Below, one piece after another: positions 16,030 to 23,870 of a stretch of 64,000 nucleotides of DNA. Every line of letters starts with the position of its first letter. The stretch's first letter is position 1. The stretch comes from JARIHD01 sp964610985 (GTDB lineage: Bacteria; Patescibacteriota; Saccharimonadia; Saccharimonadales; UBA4665): NCBI GenBank assembly GCA_964610985.1, contig CAZSZJ010000004.1:1-64000 (forward strand), written 5' to 3'. Under the pieces are notes generated by a model. The model worked only from the letters and a program-made list of their open reading frames with translations, did not search any database and was not told the DNA's origin. Both the position numbers and the translations under genes were made by a program.

Positions 16030-18546
16030 GTGGGATTAGGCAAATATTTCCGCAAACGAAACTTCCGGGACACACCGGAGCCAAAGGGCAAGGACGGCCG
16101 GAAAAGCAGCAAAAAACTGCGTTTTGTCGTGCAAGAACATCACGCTTCGCGTTTGCACTATGATTTTCGTCTGGAGCTCGACGGCGTGCTCAAAAGCTGG
16201 GCTGTGCCCAAAGGCCCATCGCTCAATCCGCACGACCGGCACCTGGCCATGCAAGTCGAAGACCATCCTTTTGAATACCGGAAATTCGAAGGTGAAATTC
16301 CCGAAGGTAACTACGGCGCAGGCACAGTAATTATTTGGGACGAGGGCACATACGAACCGCGCGCCGAAACGGACGACGCCGAAAAAACGCTCCGCGCCGA
16401 ACTCAAAAAAGGCCACCTCACTTTTGTGATGCACGGCAAAAAGCTAAAGGGCGAGTTTGCGCTGCTCAAAATGCACGGCGACGACACGGACGAAAAAGCC
16501 TGGTTGCTCGTCAAAAAAGGCGACGAATACGCTTCGGAAAACACGGACATAACCGCACAGGACCAGTCAGTTAAAAGCGGTAGACGCGTCGACGACATTG
16601 GCGACCACATGACCCATCCAGACCTCGAAGCGTACCCCAAAGTCAAAAAACCATGGCTCGTCCACCCCATGCTCTGCACGCTCATCGAAGAACCATTCAA
16701 CAAACAGGACTGGATTTTCGAAATGAAATGGGATGGCTACCGCGCCGTCGGCACAAAACACGGCAGCGATGTTGACCTATATTCGCGCACCGGCAATTCG
16801 TTTATCGATGCGTATCCACCGGTAGCCGAAGCCATCCGTAGCCTGAAGCACGATGTTATTTTGGACGGCGAAATCGTAGTCACCGACAGTGAGGGCCGCC
16901 CGCATTTCGAACTCCTGCAAAACTGGCGGCGTGACCACAGTGGTTCGCTGCATTATTACGTCTTCGACATTTTATGGTTCGGCGGCCGCGACGTCCGAAC
17001 CATGCCTCTAATAGCACGCAAAAAACTCCTCCACTCTGCCGTACACGGCAGCGAACTCATCCGCTACAGCGACCATGTGCAGGCCAAAGGCATCCCCCTC
17101 TTTAATAAAATGCAGGAGCAGGGACTTGAAGGCGTGGTGGCCAAAAAAGCCGACAGCCAGTACCACGAAAACCAACGCGGCGAAACCTGGCTGAAGGCCA
17201 AAACGCACCTGCGCCAAGAAGTCGTCATCGGTGGCTTTACCGAACCGCGCGGCACCCGCCAGCACTTGGGTTCACTTATCGTCGGCGTCTACGACAAAGG
17301 CCAATTCAAATACGTCGGCCATTCCGGCGGTGGCATCCCGGACAAACTGCGACAGGATTTGCGTACCCGGCTAGAGCGCATCGAACGCCGCACCTCGCCC
17401 TTCATCACCGAGCCCAAACCAAACGCGCCAGTGCACTGGGTTCGCCCCGAACTAGTCTGCGAAATGAGTTTTGCCGAATGGACGAGCGAGGGCTACATGC
17501 GCCAACCTCAGTTCGAGGGCCTGCGCCCGGACAAAAAACCATTCAATGTGCACCGCGAAAAAGCCACCAAAGCAGCACCCAAAAACGCCGTAAAGCCGGG
17601 CCACGGAGCCCAAGAGGAGAAATTGATGGACAAATCCAAAGAGCAATCAAGCGGTCTCGAACTCACTCACTTGGACAAAGTATTTTTTCCCAAACACAAA
17701 TATACCAAAGGCGACCTGGTCGAATATTACCGCTCGGTAGCCGACTACATCTTGCCCTACCTAAAAGACCGCGCGCACTCCATGTTGCGCCAGCCCGACG
17801 GCATTACCGGCTTTAAATTCTTCCAAAAAAATAATGAACATTTGCCGGATTGGGTACCGTCGGCCGACATTTATTCGGATTCCAACAAAGGTGACCTGCA
17901 TTGGATTGTAGGCGGAAAACTCGACACACTTCTGTACATGGTGCAGCTGGGAACGATCGAGATCAACCCCTGGAATTCGCGCATCCAACACGCCGACAAA
18001 CCGGATTGGGCCGTGATCGACCTCGACCCGGAAGGCATCGGATTCGAGGAGGTAATTACTGTCGCCCGCGAAGTCAAAGAGGTCTGCGACCAATGGGGGA
18101 TCGACTGCTATCCCAAAACTTCTGGCAAAACCGGCATCCATATTTTTATCCCATTGGGCGCAAAATACAGCGCCGAACAAGCCAAAAACCTGGCGCATTT
18201 AATTGTACTCGAAGTTAACAGACGTCAACCTAAGATTACCAGCGTCGAACGCATGCCCGAAAAACGCCCCCACAAAATCTACCTGGACTTCTTACAAAAC
18301 CGCGAAGGCCAAACGCTTGCCGCGCCATATTCCGTACGTCCCACACCCGATGCTACGGTTTCGATGCCACTGCACTGGGACGAAGTAAAGCCGGGCCTTG
18401 AACCAACCGACTTTACCATCAAAAATGCGCTGATGCGCCTCAAATTTACCGGTGATCTTTGGAAACCCGTTCTCGGCAAAGCCATCGACCTCCCCAAAAT
18501 CCTCGAGAAGATCGAACGCTCTACGAACGCCACTACGAATTATTGA
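16030..18546 (+). CDS. ligD: ATP-dependent DNA ligase LigD, three-domain
   Basis: 838 residues with all three activities of bacterial NHEJ in the order phosphoesterase-ligase-polymerase, as in Pseudomonas and unlike mycobacteria. Residues about 10-160: 3'-phosphoesterase with the HHASRLHYDFRLE metal/catalytic motif. About 215-510: ligase with the AMP-accepting Lys233 in EMKWDGYR and later motifs (EGVVAKK, WLKAK). About 543-830: primase-like polymerase with the metal pair in AVIDLDPEG and SGKTGIHIF. GTG start backed by the Shine-Dalgarno CGGAGG. Processes and seals ends held by Ku. A Lys/Ala-rich linker of about 30 residues joins ligase and polymerase. Confidence 0.97.
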   Translation: MGLGKYFRKRNFRDTPEPKGKDGRKSSKKLRFVVQEHHASRLHYDFRLELDGVLKSWAVPKGPSLNPHDRHLAMQVEDHPFEYRKFEGEIPEGNYGAGTVIIWDEGTYEPRAETDDAEKTLRAELKKGHLTFVMHGKKLKGEFALLKMHGDDTDEKAWLLVKKGDEYASENTDITAQDQSVKSGRRVDDIGDHMTHPDLEAYPKVKKPWLVHPMLCTLIEEPFNKQDWIFEMKWDGYRAVGTKHGSDVDLYSRTGNSFIDAYPPVAEAIRSLKHDVILDGEIVVTDSEGRPHFELLQNWRRDHSGSLHYYVFDILWFGGRDVRTMPLIARKKLLHSAVHGSELIRYSDHVQAKGIPLFNKMQEQGLEGVVAKKADSQYHENQRGETWLKAKTHLRQEVVIGGFTEPRGTRQHLGSLIVGVYDKGQFKYVGHSGGGIPDKLRQDLRTRLERIERRTSPFITEPKPNAPVHWVRPELVCEMSFAEWTSEGYMRQPQFEGLRPDKKPFNVHREKATKAAPKNAVKPGHGAQEEKLMDKSKEQSSGLELTHLDKVFFPKHKYTKGDLVEYYRSVADYILPYLKDRAHSMLRQPDGITGFKFFQKNNEHLPDWVPSADIYSDSNKGDLHWIVGGKLDTLLYMVQLGTIEINPWNSRIQHADKPDWAVIDLDPEGIGFEEVITVAREVKEVCDQWGIDCYPKTSGKTGIHIFIPLGAKYSAEQAKNLAHLIVLEVNRRQPKITSVERMPEKRPHKIYLDFLQNREGQTLAAPYSVRPTPDATVSMPLHWDEVKPGLEPTDFTIKNALMRLKFTGDLWKPVLGKAIDLPKILEKIERSTNATTNY

Positions 18547-18594
18547 ACCAACTAACCGTGAATAAAATCACTGTGGGGCTTATATAAACTTGCG

Positions 18595-18600
18595 TATACT
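18595..18600 (+). promoter_or_regulatory. -10 box, leaderless promoter of the photolyase
   Basis: TATACT, 6 bases, ATG at 18607, 49 bases after the ligD stop. Confidence 0.58.
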
Positions 18601-18606
18601 TGCCCC

Positions 18607-20001
18607 ATGACACTGATAGTGTGGTTCCGCAATGACTTGCGTGTGCATGATTTGCCCATGCTTGCTGCTGGAGTGGCTGACGCGGACCAAATAGTACCGG
18701 TTTTTATATTGGATGACGAACTTTTAAAAGGAGAGCGGTCTTCTTCAAATCGTAATCGATTTTTGCTAGAGTCGCTGGAAGACCTACGGCTGAGCTTGCG
18801 AAGGCGCGGAGGGGAGCTCTTTATTCGGCATGGCAAACCTGGGGCAGAGCTCATAAAACTAGCCAAAAAGACGGGAGCCACCAAAGTCTACTGCACCGCC
18901 GACTACACGCCATTTGCCCGCGAACGTGACAAAGAAGTCGGCACTGAGCTCGTAGAAAACAAGATAGATCTGGTGACTTTCTCGGGGCGGTTGGCACTCG
19001 ACCATCCCGAAAAGGTCTCCACATTAAGCGGACAACCCTGGAAAGTTTTTACGCCGTTTTGGAAGCGCTGGGCAGCTACCGAGCGACGACCAACAGTCAA
19101 AGCACCGCGCCATATTGTCGTTCCAGAGAACATTCACGCCGGCGATTTACCAAAACTGGAAACGATTACCACCAAAAAACAGCTGTCGGCCTATGCCGCA
19201 AAAGGCGGCGAACGCGCCGGGCGACAACGCTTGCAGTATTTTCTGCAACACGGACTGCACGACTACCACAAAGACTACAGTGATCTGGGAGCGGACGCTA
19301 CCTCGCGCCTGAGTCCTTATCTGCATTTCGGATGCCTTTCGGTACGCGAGATCGAAACAGTTCTGCCGCCCGGCGACGGCCCAGTAGCGTTTCATCGGCA
19401 ACTGGCATGGCGCGATTTTTATCATTATATTTTGTGGCACTTTCCGCATAACCTAAAGCACGAGTTTCAGGAACGCTTTCGCGGCCTTTCTTGGAATGAA
19501 GATCAAGAATTATTGGACGCCTGGAAAGAAGGCCGCACTGGCTATCCGATCGTGGATGCCGCCATGCGCCAGCTGCGCTGTGAGGGGTGGATGCACAACC
19601 GGGCGCGCTTGATTGTAGGATCGTTTTTGACCAAAGACCTCGGCTTGGACTGGCGACACGGCGAAGCACACTTTTTGCAGTGGTTGTGCGACGGTGACAG
19701 CGCCAACAACAATGGCAACTGGCAATGGATTGCGAGCGTGGGCGTCGACCCGGCCCCTGTTTTTCGGCGCTTATACAATCCGACGTCACAAGCTAAAACA
19801 TATGACCCGGATGGGGTGTACATTCGGCGATATGTGCCCGAACTAGCCGAAGTGAGCGACAAGTACCTAACCGAACCATGGCGAATGTCGGACTGCGATC
19901 AAGTAAGGAGCGGCTGCGTCATTGGCCGCCACTACCCAAGCCCGATTGTCGACCACCCTACTGCCCGCAAAGCAGCCCTCGAACGCTACGCCAAGAATTG
20001 A
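18607..20001 (+). CDS. phrB: Deoxyribodipyrimidine photolyase
   Basis: 464 residues, full length. N-terminal antenna domain (LIVWFRNDLRVHDLPML at the start) and C-terminal FAD/DNA-binding domain with GYPIVDAAMRQL, the NNNGNWQW flavin site and YIRRYVPEL. These are the hallmarks of class I CPD photolyases, which reverse cyclobutane pyrimidine dimers with light. Complete catalytic core, so probably active. It follows ligD at 60 bases but has its own promoter, making a small DNA-repair island. Downstream is a perfect inverted repeat. Confidence 0.96.
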   Translation: MTLIVWFRNDLRVHDLPMLAAGVADADQIVPVFILDDELLKGERSSSNRNRFLLESLEDLRLSLRRRGGELFIRHGKPGAELIKLAKKTGATKVYCTADYTPFARERDKEVGTELVENKIDLVTFSGRLALDHPEKVSTLSGQPWKVFTPFWKRWAATERRPTVKAPRHIVVPENIHAGDLPKLETITTKKQLSAYAAKGGERAGRQRLQYFLQHGLHDYHKDYSDLGADATSRLSPYLHFGCLSVREIETVLPPGDGPVAFHRQLAWRDFYHYILWHFPHNLKHEFQERFRGLSWNEDQELLDAWKEGRTGYPIVDAAMRQLRCEGWMHNRARLIVGSFLTKDLGLDWRHGEAHFLQWLCDGDSANNNGNWQWIASVGVDPAPVFRRLYNPTSQAKTYDPDGVYIRRYVPELAEVSDKYLTEPWRMSDCDQVRSGCVIGRHYPSPIVDHPTARKAALERYAKN

Positions 20002-20004
20002 ACC

Positions 20005-20120
20005 AGCCCAAATCCCACGCAGTATGGCAAAGCACTGGGCCTATAGCGCCCAGTGCGACAAGACCTACTCTCCATTGGCTGGCGAGCGAGTGCTTTGCCA
20101 TACTGCGTGGGATTTGGGCT
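20005..20120. repeat. Perfect 32-bp inverted repeat around a 52-bp core
   Basis: The arms 20005-20036 and 20089-20120 are exact reverse complements. Allowing one bulged C, GAAC/GTTC extends the stem to about 36 pairs. The end of the left arm is shared with a second hairpin, GCACTGGGC (20032-20040) with GCCCAGTGC (20048-20056), so two folds compete. It fills the gap between the convergent photolyase and response-regulator genes. There is no long T-run after either arm and no transposase in or near it. It may be a strong bidirectional terminator, an attC-like or REP/MITE-type element, or an assembly fold-back. Confidence 0.9.
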
Positions 20121-20130
20121 GTTCCTTATT

Positions 20131-20808
20131 TTATTGCGAGATGCCGAGCCGGTAGCCATAGCCGCGGACAGTATTGATGAGGGGATCGCCTTTGAAGGGC
20201 TTGTCTACTTTGCCGCGCAGATAACCAATGTACACTTCGACGGTATTTGGTAATACATCCGCATCAAAGTTCCAGACGTGTCGAATAATAGTGTCTTTAG
20301 TCAGCAAGCGACCGCAGTTGCGCAGCAAATATTCCAAAAGGGCAAATTCGCGGCGCGATAGCGGAATCAACTGGCCCTCCCGGCGTACTTCGTATGTTGC
20401 TGGATTGAGTATGAGGTCGCCATATGTTAGTTCCGTATCCGAATCTTCGGGGCGGCGTAGCAGTGTACGGATGCGCGCCATTAACTCTTCAAAAGCAAAG
20501 GGTTTAGCCAAATAATCATCGGCCCCGGCATTCAGGCCTTCGGTACGGTCGCGCATATCATCTTTGGCGGTTAGTAATAATATTGGCGTATGAATCCGCT
20601 CATCACGTATGCGGCGGCAAATTTCGACGCCGTCCATATCGCCTGGTAGCGTGCGGTCCAAAATAATCAGGTCGTAGCTCCTACCAAGAGCGGCACCCAA
20701 ACCATCGTCGGTGTCATATTCTACATCTACTTCAAAAGACTGCATTTCCAGTCCTTGCCGGAGCGCAGTTGCAATTTTGTGATCATCTTCGATAAGCAAT
20801 ATCTTCAT
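20131..20808 (-). CDS. OmpR/PhoB-family response regulator (orphan)
   Basis: 225 residues. Receiver domain with acidic pair IEDD (about 7-9), phospho-acceptor Asp51 in DLIILDRTLPG, Thr in LLLTAKDD and Lys in LAKPFAFEEL. The C-terminal winged helix (SRREFALLEYLLRNCGRLLTKD, about 155-176; VEVYIGYLRGKVD) binds DNA. No histidine kinase is adjacent, so its partner is elsewhere. The start at 20808 is chosen because TACAGT lies 7 bases upstream; an open frame extends 78 codons further but runs into the divergent gene's coding region. Confidence 0.94.
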   Translation of the reverse strand: MKILLIEDDHKIATALRQGLEMQSFEVDVEYDTDDGLGAALGRSYDLIILDRTLPGDMDGVEICRRIRDERIHTPILLLTAKDDMRDRTEGLNAGADDYLAKPFAFEELMARIRTLLRRPEDSDTELTYGDLILNPATYEVRREGQLIPLSRREFALLEYLLRNCGRLLTKDTIIRHVWNFDADVLPNTVEVYIGYLRGKVDKPFKGDPLINTVRGYGYRLGISQ

Positions 20809-20815
20809 CTGTATT

Positions 20816-20821
20816 ACTGTA
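20816..20821 (-). promoter_or_regulatory. -10 box, leaderless promoter of the response regulator
   Basis: TACAGT on the minus strand, 7 bases before the ATG at 20808. Confidence 0.45.
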
Positions 20822-20904
20822 CGACAGATACCTGAGAGCTTGCTGTGCAAAACCCGACACTGCGTGTTGCGCCGCTTCTCAGCAAAACCACAGCCTGAAA
20901 ATGG

Positions 20905-20910
20905 TATGGT
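20905..20910 (+). promoter_or_regulatory. -10 box, leaderless promoter
   Basis: TATGGT, 6 bases (themselves TATAAT), ATG at 20917. The inner TATAAT abuts the start codon and would start transcription inside the gene, so TATGGT is the better candidate. Confidence 0.4.
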
Positions 20911-20916
20911 TATAAT

Positions 20917-21774
20917 ATGGGTAAATTCGGTCGCTTCCTTATCTTCTGCTGCGCAGTTGCCGCTATAGTATTTATTTTTATCTGGTACCAAGAAAATCAT
21001 TCGTCTTCGGCCAGCAACACACACGCCAAGGCAGCATCTCAAGATCCAAATAATTTCCAGGAAATCTACAGGATTGACCGTGCTGGCCTAGATAGGGCCG
21101 TAGAGGAAGTGATCGACGCCAATCCCCGCCTCGATATCGGCGTCGCTATCATCGACCTGCAGACCCATCAAACCTACCACTACGGCGAAACCGCCAGCTT
21201 TGACGGCGCGAGCATTGGCAAGCTCATTACCGCCACCGCTCTGTTGCACAAAGTAGAAATGAACAAACTATACCTAAACGACCGTATTGGCGACAAAACC
21301 GTAGAGGAACTGCTTAAAGCCATGATCGTCGACAGCGACAACGACGCCTGGACCAAACTCAACACCAATCTGACCAAACCGGAGCTCAATCGCTACGCAC
21401 ACATGCTGGGCCTAGAATCCTACATGGCCGAAGATAATACGCTAACCGCCGACAACATCGCCCTATTAATTGCCAAATTTGCCGAACAAAAGCTACTAAA
21501 CGCCGAGCACAATAGCCTCCTGTTGTCTCTAATGAAAGACGCCGACATGCGAAACTTTATCGTCAAAGCCGTGCCGGACGGCGTAAATGTATACCATAAA
21601 GGCGGCTACCTTGACGACCGCCTGCACGATGCCGCCATCATCCAAAAAGGTGACCGGTCATATGTGCTGGTCGTTTTTTCCAAATCCCTGACGGGCAAAT
21701 ACGATTATATTAAGGGGTCGCAGGTGTTTGGCGCGATTACCAAGGCCACGCTCAAAACCTTTTTGGGCATATAA
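20917..21774 (+). CDS. Class A beta-lactamase-like serine hydrolase
   Basis: 285 residues with an N-terminal signal anchor (about 5-23) and an extracellular penicillin-binding fold. The three boxes are SxxK as S99-I-G-K102, SDN at 140-142, and a KTG-like HKGG near residue 227. The IGVAIIDLQTHQTYHYGE opening is typical of class A enzymes. It may be a true beta-lactamase or a housekeeping wall hydrolase; the short length and Gly in place of Thr in the third box make resistance uncertain. Divergent from the OmpR regulator, whose 108-base gap holds both promoters. Confidence 0.82.
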   Translation: MGKFGRFLIFCCAVAAIVFIFIWYQENHSSSASNTHAKAASQDPNNFQEIYRIDRAGLDRAVEEVIDANPRLDIGVAIIDLQTHQTYHYGETASFDGASIGKLITATALLHKVEMNKLYLNDRIGDKTVEELLKAMIVDSDNDAWTKLNTNLTKPELNRYAHMLGLESYMAEDNTLTADNIALLIAKFAEQKLLNAEHNSLLLSLMKDADMRNFIVKAVPDGVNVYHKGGYLDDRLHDAAIIQKGDRSYVLVVFSKSLTGKYDYIKGSQVFGAITKATLKTFLGI

Positions 21775-21833
21775 ATACTGCCGGGAGAGGTGGAAAAATA
21801 ACACTTATCCCTTTATACTAAAATTAATTCGCT

Positions 21834-23405
21834 ATGACAGCTCCACCAAACTCCTCATTGCTCGATTTGCTAGTGCAACAGCTCCAGGCCGCTCAGGCTC
21901 ATGATGAGGGCTTGCGTGCGCGTAACGCCAGCGGCGAGATCATCCAAGTGCCGGGCACTGGCAAGCGCCTTTCTACCGCCTACGAACAGCTGCGCAATGC
22001 CGCCGAATACACCGAAGAACATTTGCTGTTGCAGCGCGCTATCCGTCGTTTTTATAAGCGTAGCTTTGCATTTGGCCGCCACGCCAGCAACATCGGGGAG
22101 GAACTCATCGTCGAACTTACCCAGGCTGGATATTTACAGGGCGGCTCGTTTAGCAAACAAACCGCGCACACCATAACTACGCTGTCCGATTCGTATTCGC
22201 AGACCTTTTCGCGCCTGCGCCAGGCCAACGTAAGCGGCAAAGACGCCAGCGAATGGATATTGTCGCTCCTATCGGTCGAGATCGAAGGCATTCTCAATCC
22301 GCATACTCACCACAATGCCATCGCCTACGTCGCCTACCAGCATTACCTCGAGATCTTCCCACGCGAAACGCTCCTGACCGCCCTCAAAGATGAGGTTTCG
22401 TACGAGTTATCACTGTATATTGCCGTGCACCAGGCGCTGCTCAAGTCCGACACCGCCGTGGTGCGTTTTGACCTCATGCGCATGTATCAACAAACGCCCG
22501 ACGACATTCAGGCATTTATCGAATTCAACCGCAGCGTCGATAGTTTGCACACTTCAGAACTGACCGCCCGGTTGCGCCGCGCGGTCAATAAATACGGTGC
22601 GCCTATGCGAATTATCAAAAGCATGACCGAAAGCAACTCCAGCCTGCCTGAGCTGCTGGCCAACCGTGACATGTTTTTGGAGGCCTACGACCGTCAGGTT
22701 TCGACCGAATACAAACTGGTCGGCCGACGCCTGAACAAAGGTATTATCAAAAGTATTATCTTTATCTTTATAACTAAAGTTGTCATCGGCGTCGGGATAG
22801 AAGTACCCTACGATATTTTGGTACTGGGCGAGATTGCCATGGTTCCGCTCATTATAAACTTACTTTTTCCACCCCTGTATATGGCCACATTGCGACTGGG
22901 GCTTAAGGTTCCAACGCAGGCAAATGCTTTTGCACTGCGCGATTATGTAGATAAAATTTTGTACACATACGAACCACTAGCCGTTCCGCCCCTGCGGGAC
23001 GCGGGACGCACCGTACCGCTAATGTCCAAGATTCTGTACAGTTTACTATTTTTGATTCCATTTGCAATTACCGTGTATGTGTTAACGCTTTTGCATTTTA
23101 ACATCGTGCAAATGGTCATTTTCTTTACGTTCTTGTCGACGGCCAGCTTCTTGGGATTCCGTTTATCCAGCATGATCCGCGAACTCGAGATCATGACCCA
23201 GACCGCGCGGCTCTTGTCTACCGTCCGCGACTTCTTTTATCTGCCATTCATTTTGGTCGGGCAGTGGCTGTCCAGCAAATATGCCAAAATCAACGCCGTC
23301 GCATACTTTTTGGATATAGCAATAGAACTGCCGCTGAAATCGGCACTTCGACTTCTGCGGCAGTGGACTCGGTTTCTCAGCGAGAAACACGATGAAATGT
23401 ACTAA
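21834..23405 (+). CDS. Large membrane protein, unknown
   Basis: 523 residues. The N-terminal 300 residues are soluble and helical (LLDLLVQQLQAAQAHDEGLRARNASG, then a His-rich HTHHNAIAYVAYQHYLE region). The C-terminal part has about four hydrophobic segments (about 303-325, 328-345, 400-425, 430-445) and an amphipathic end. No known domain is recognised. TATACT at 21814 implies a short leader of about 7 bases. Stands between the beta-lactamase-like gene and a convergent RRM gene, sharing with the latter the hairpin at 23401. Confidence 0.75.
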   Translation: MTAPPNSSLLDLLVQQLQAAQAHDEGLRARNASGEIIQVPGTGKRLSTAYEQLRNAAEYTEEHLLLQRAIRRFYKRSFAFGRHASNIGEELIVELTQAGYLQGGSFSKQTAHTITTLSDSYSQTFSRLRQANVSGKDASEWILSLLSVEIEGILNPHTHHNAIAYVAYQHYLEIFPRETLLTALKDEVSYELSLYIAVHQALLKSDTAVVRFDLMRMYQQTPDDIQAFIEFNRSVDSLHTSELTARLRRAVNKYGAPMRIIKSMTESNSSLPELLANRDMFLEAYDRQVSTEYKLVGRRLNKGIIKSIIFIFITKVVIGVGIEVPYDILVLGEIAMVPLIINLLFPPLYMATLRLGLKVPTQANAFALRDYVDKILYTYEPLAVPPLRDAGRTVPLMSKILYSLLFLIPFAITVYVLTLLHFNIVQMVIFFTFLSTASFLGFRLSSMIRELEIMTQTARLLSTVRDFFYLPFILVGQWLSSKYAKINAVAYFLDIAIELPLKSALRLLRQWTRFLSEKHDEMY

Positions 23406-23425
23406 TCAAATTGACTTTGATTAGT
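23401..23425. terminator. Bidirectional hairpin between convergent genes
   Basis: ACTAATCAAA, 5-base loop, TTTGATTAGT: a perfect 10-bp stem that contains both stop codons. No T-run beyond the stem, so the terminator role is inferred from position. Confidence 0.6.
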
Positions 23426-23690
23426 TACGAAAAGCGGGGCGCTCTTCGCGGGGGCGAGCTTCGGCAACAATAATGGTGCGGCCGTCAAGTTCTTTGCCAT
23501 CAAGCTGGGTAATTGCAGCACGGGCTTCTTCATCGCTGCCCATCTCTACAAAACCAAAGCCCTTGGAGCGGTTGGTGTCGCGGTCCATAATTACTTTTGC
23601 TGAAACTACTGTACCAACAGAGGCGAACAAGTCGCGCAGACTGTCATCGGTGGTACTATAGGATAGGGACCGTACAAACAGGTTTGTCAC
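23421..23690 (-). CDS. RRM-domain RNA-binding protein
   Basis: 89 residues, a single RNA recognition motif. RNP2 is LFVRSLSY (about 4-11) and RNP1 is SKGFGFVEM (about 42-50), with the aromatic residues that stack on RNA in place. Such small proteins in cyanobacteria and CPR are linked with cold and post-transcriptional control. GTG start, with AAAGGA 8 bases upstream. Unlike most single genes here it has a long leader: the nearest extended -10 (TGCTACTAT, 23815-23820) is about 125 bases before the start. Confidence 0.93.
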   Translation of the reverse strand: MTNLFVRSLSYSTTDDSLRDLFASVGTVVSAKVIMDRDTNRSKGFGFVEMGSDEEARAAITQLDGKELDGRTIIVAEARPREERPAFRN

Positions 23691-23814
23691 TATATTTTTC
23701 CTTTATTTCGCACGAAAGAGGTCCTGGGCAATAAGACACCAGCTAGCTGCTCCTCAAACGAACACTTTATCTTTAACTATTAAACGTACAGAGCAGCAAG
23801 GCTGTAACTCGGGT

Positions 23815-23851
23815 ATAGTAGCATATTCCCTGGGATAAACCTATTATTATA
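23815..23851 (-). promoter_or_regulatory. Promoter region and long 5' leader of the RRM gene
   Basis: Two minus-strand -10 candidates: TGCTACTAT (hexamer 23815-23820) and TATAAT (23846-23851). Either leaves a leader of about 117-150 bases before the GTG at 23690, space enough for RNA-based control. Confidence 0.4.
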
Positions 23852-23870
23852 CTTACTGCGGACAGAAAAC

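Noticed and set aside
20005..20120. Insertion sequence ends
   Set aside because: Only 52 bases lie between the arms and no transposase, target duplication or second copy is seen.
20809..21042. 78-codon N-terminal extension of the response regulator
   Set aside because: Overlaps the divergent beta-lactamase-like gene; receiver domains start within a few residues of the chosen Met.
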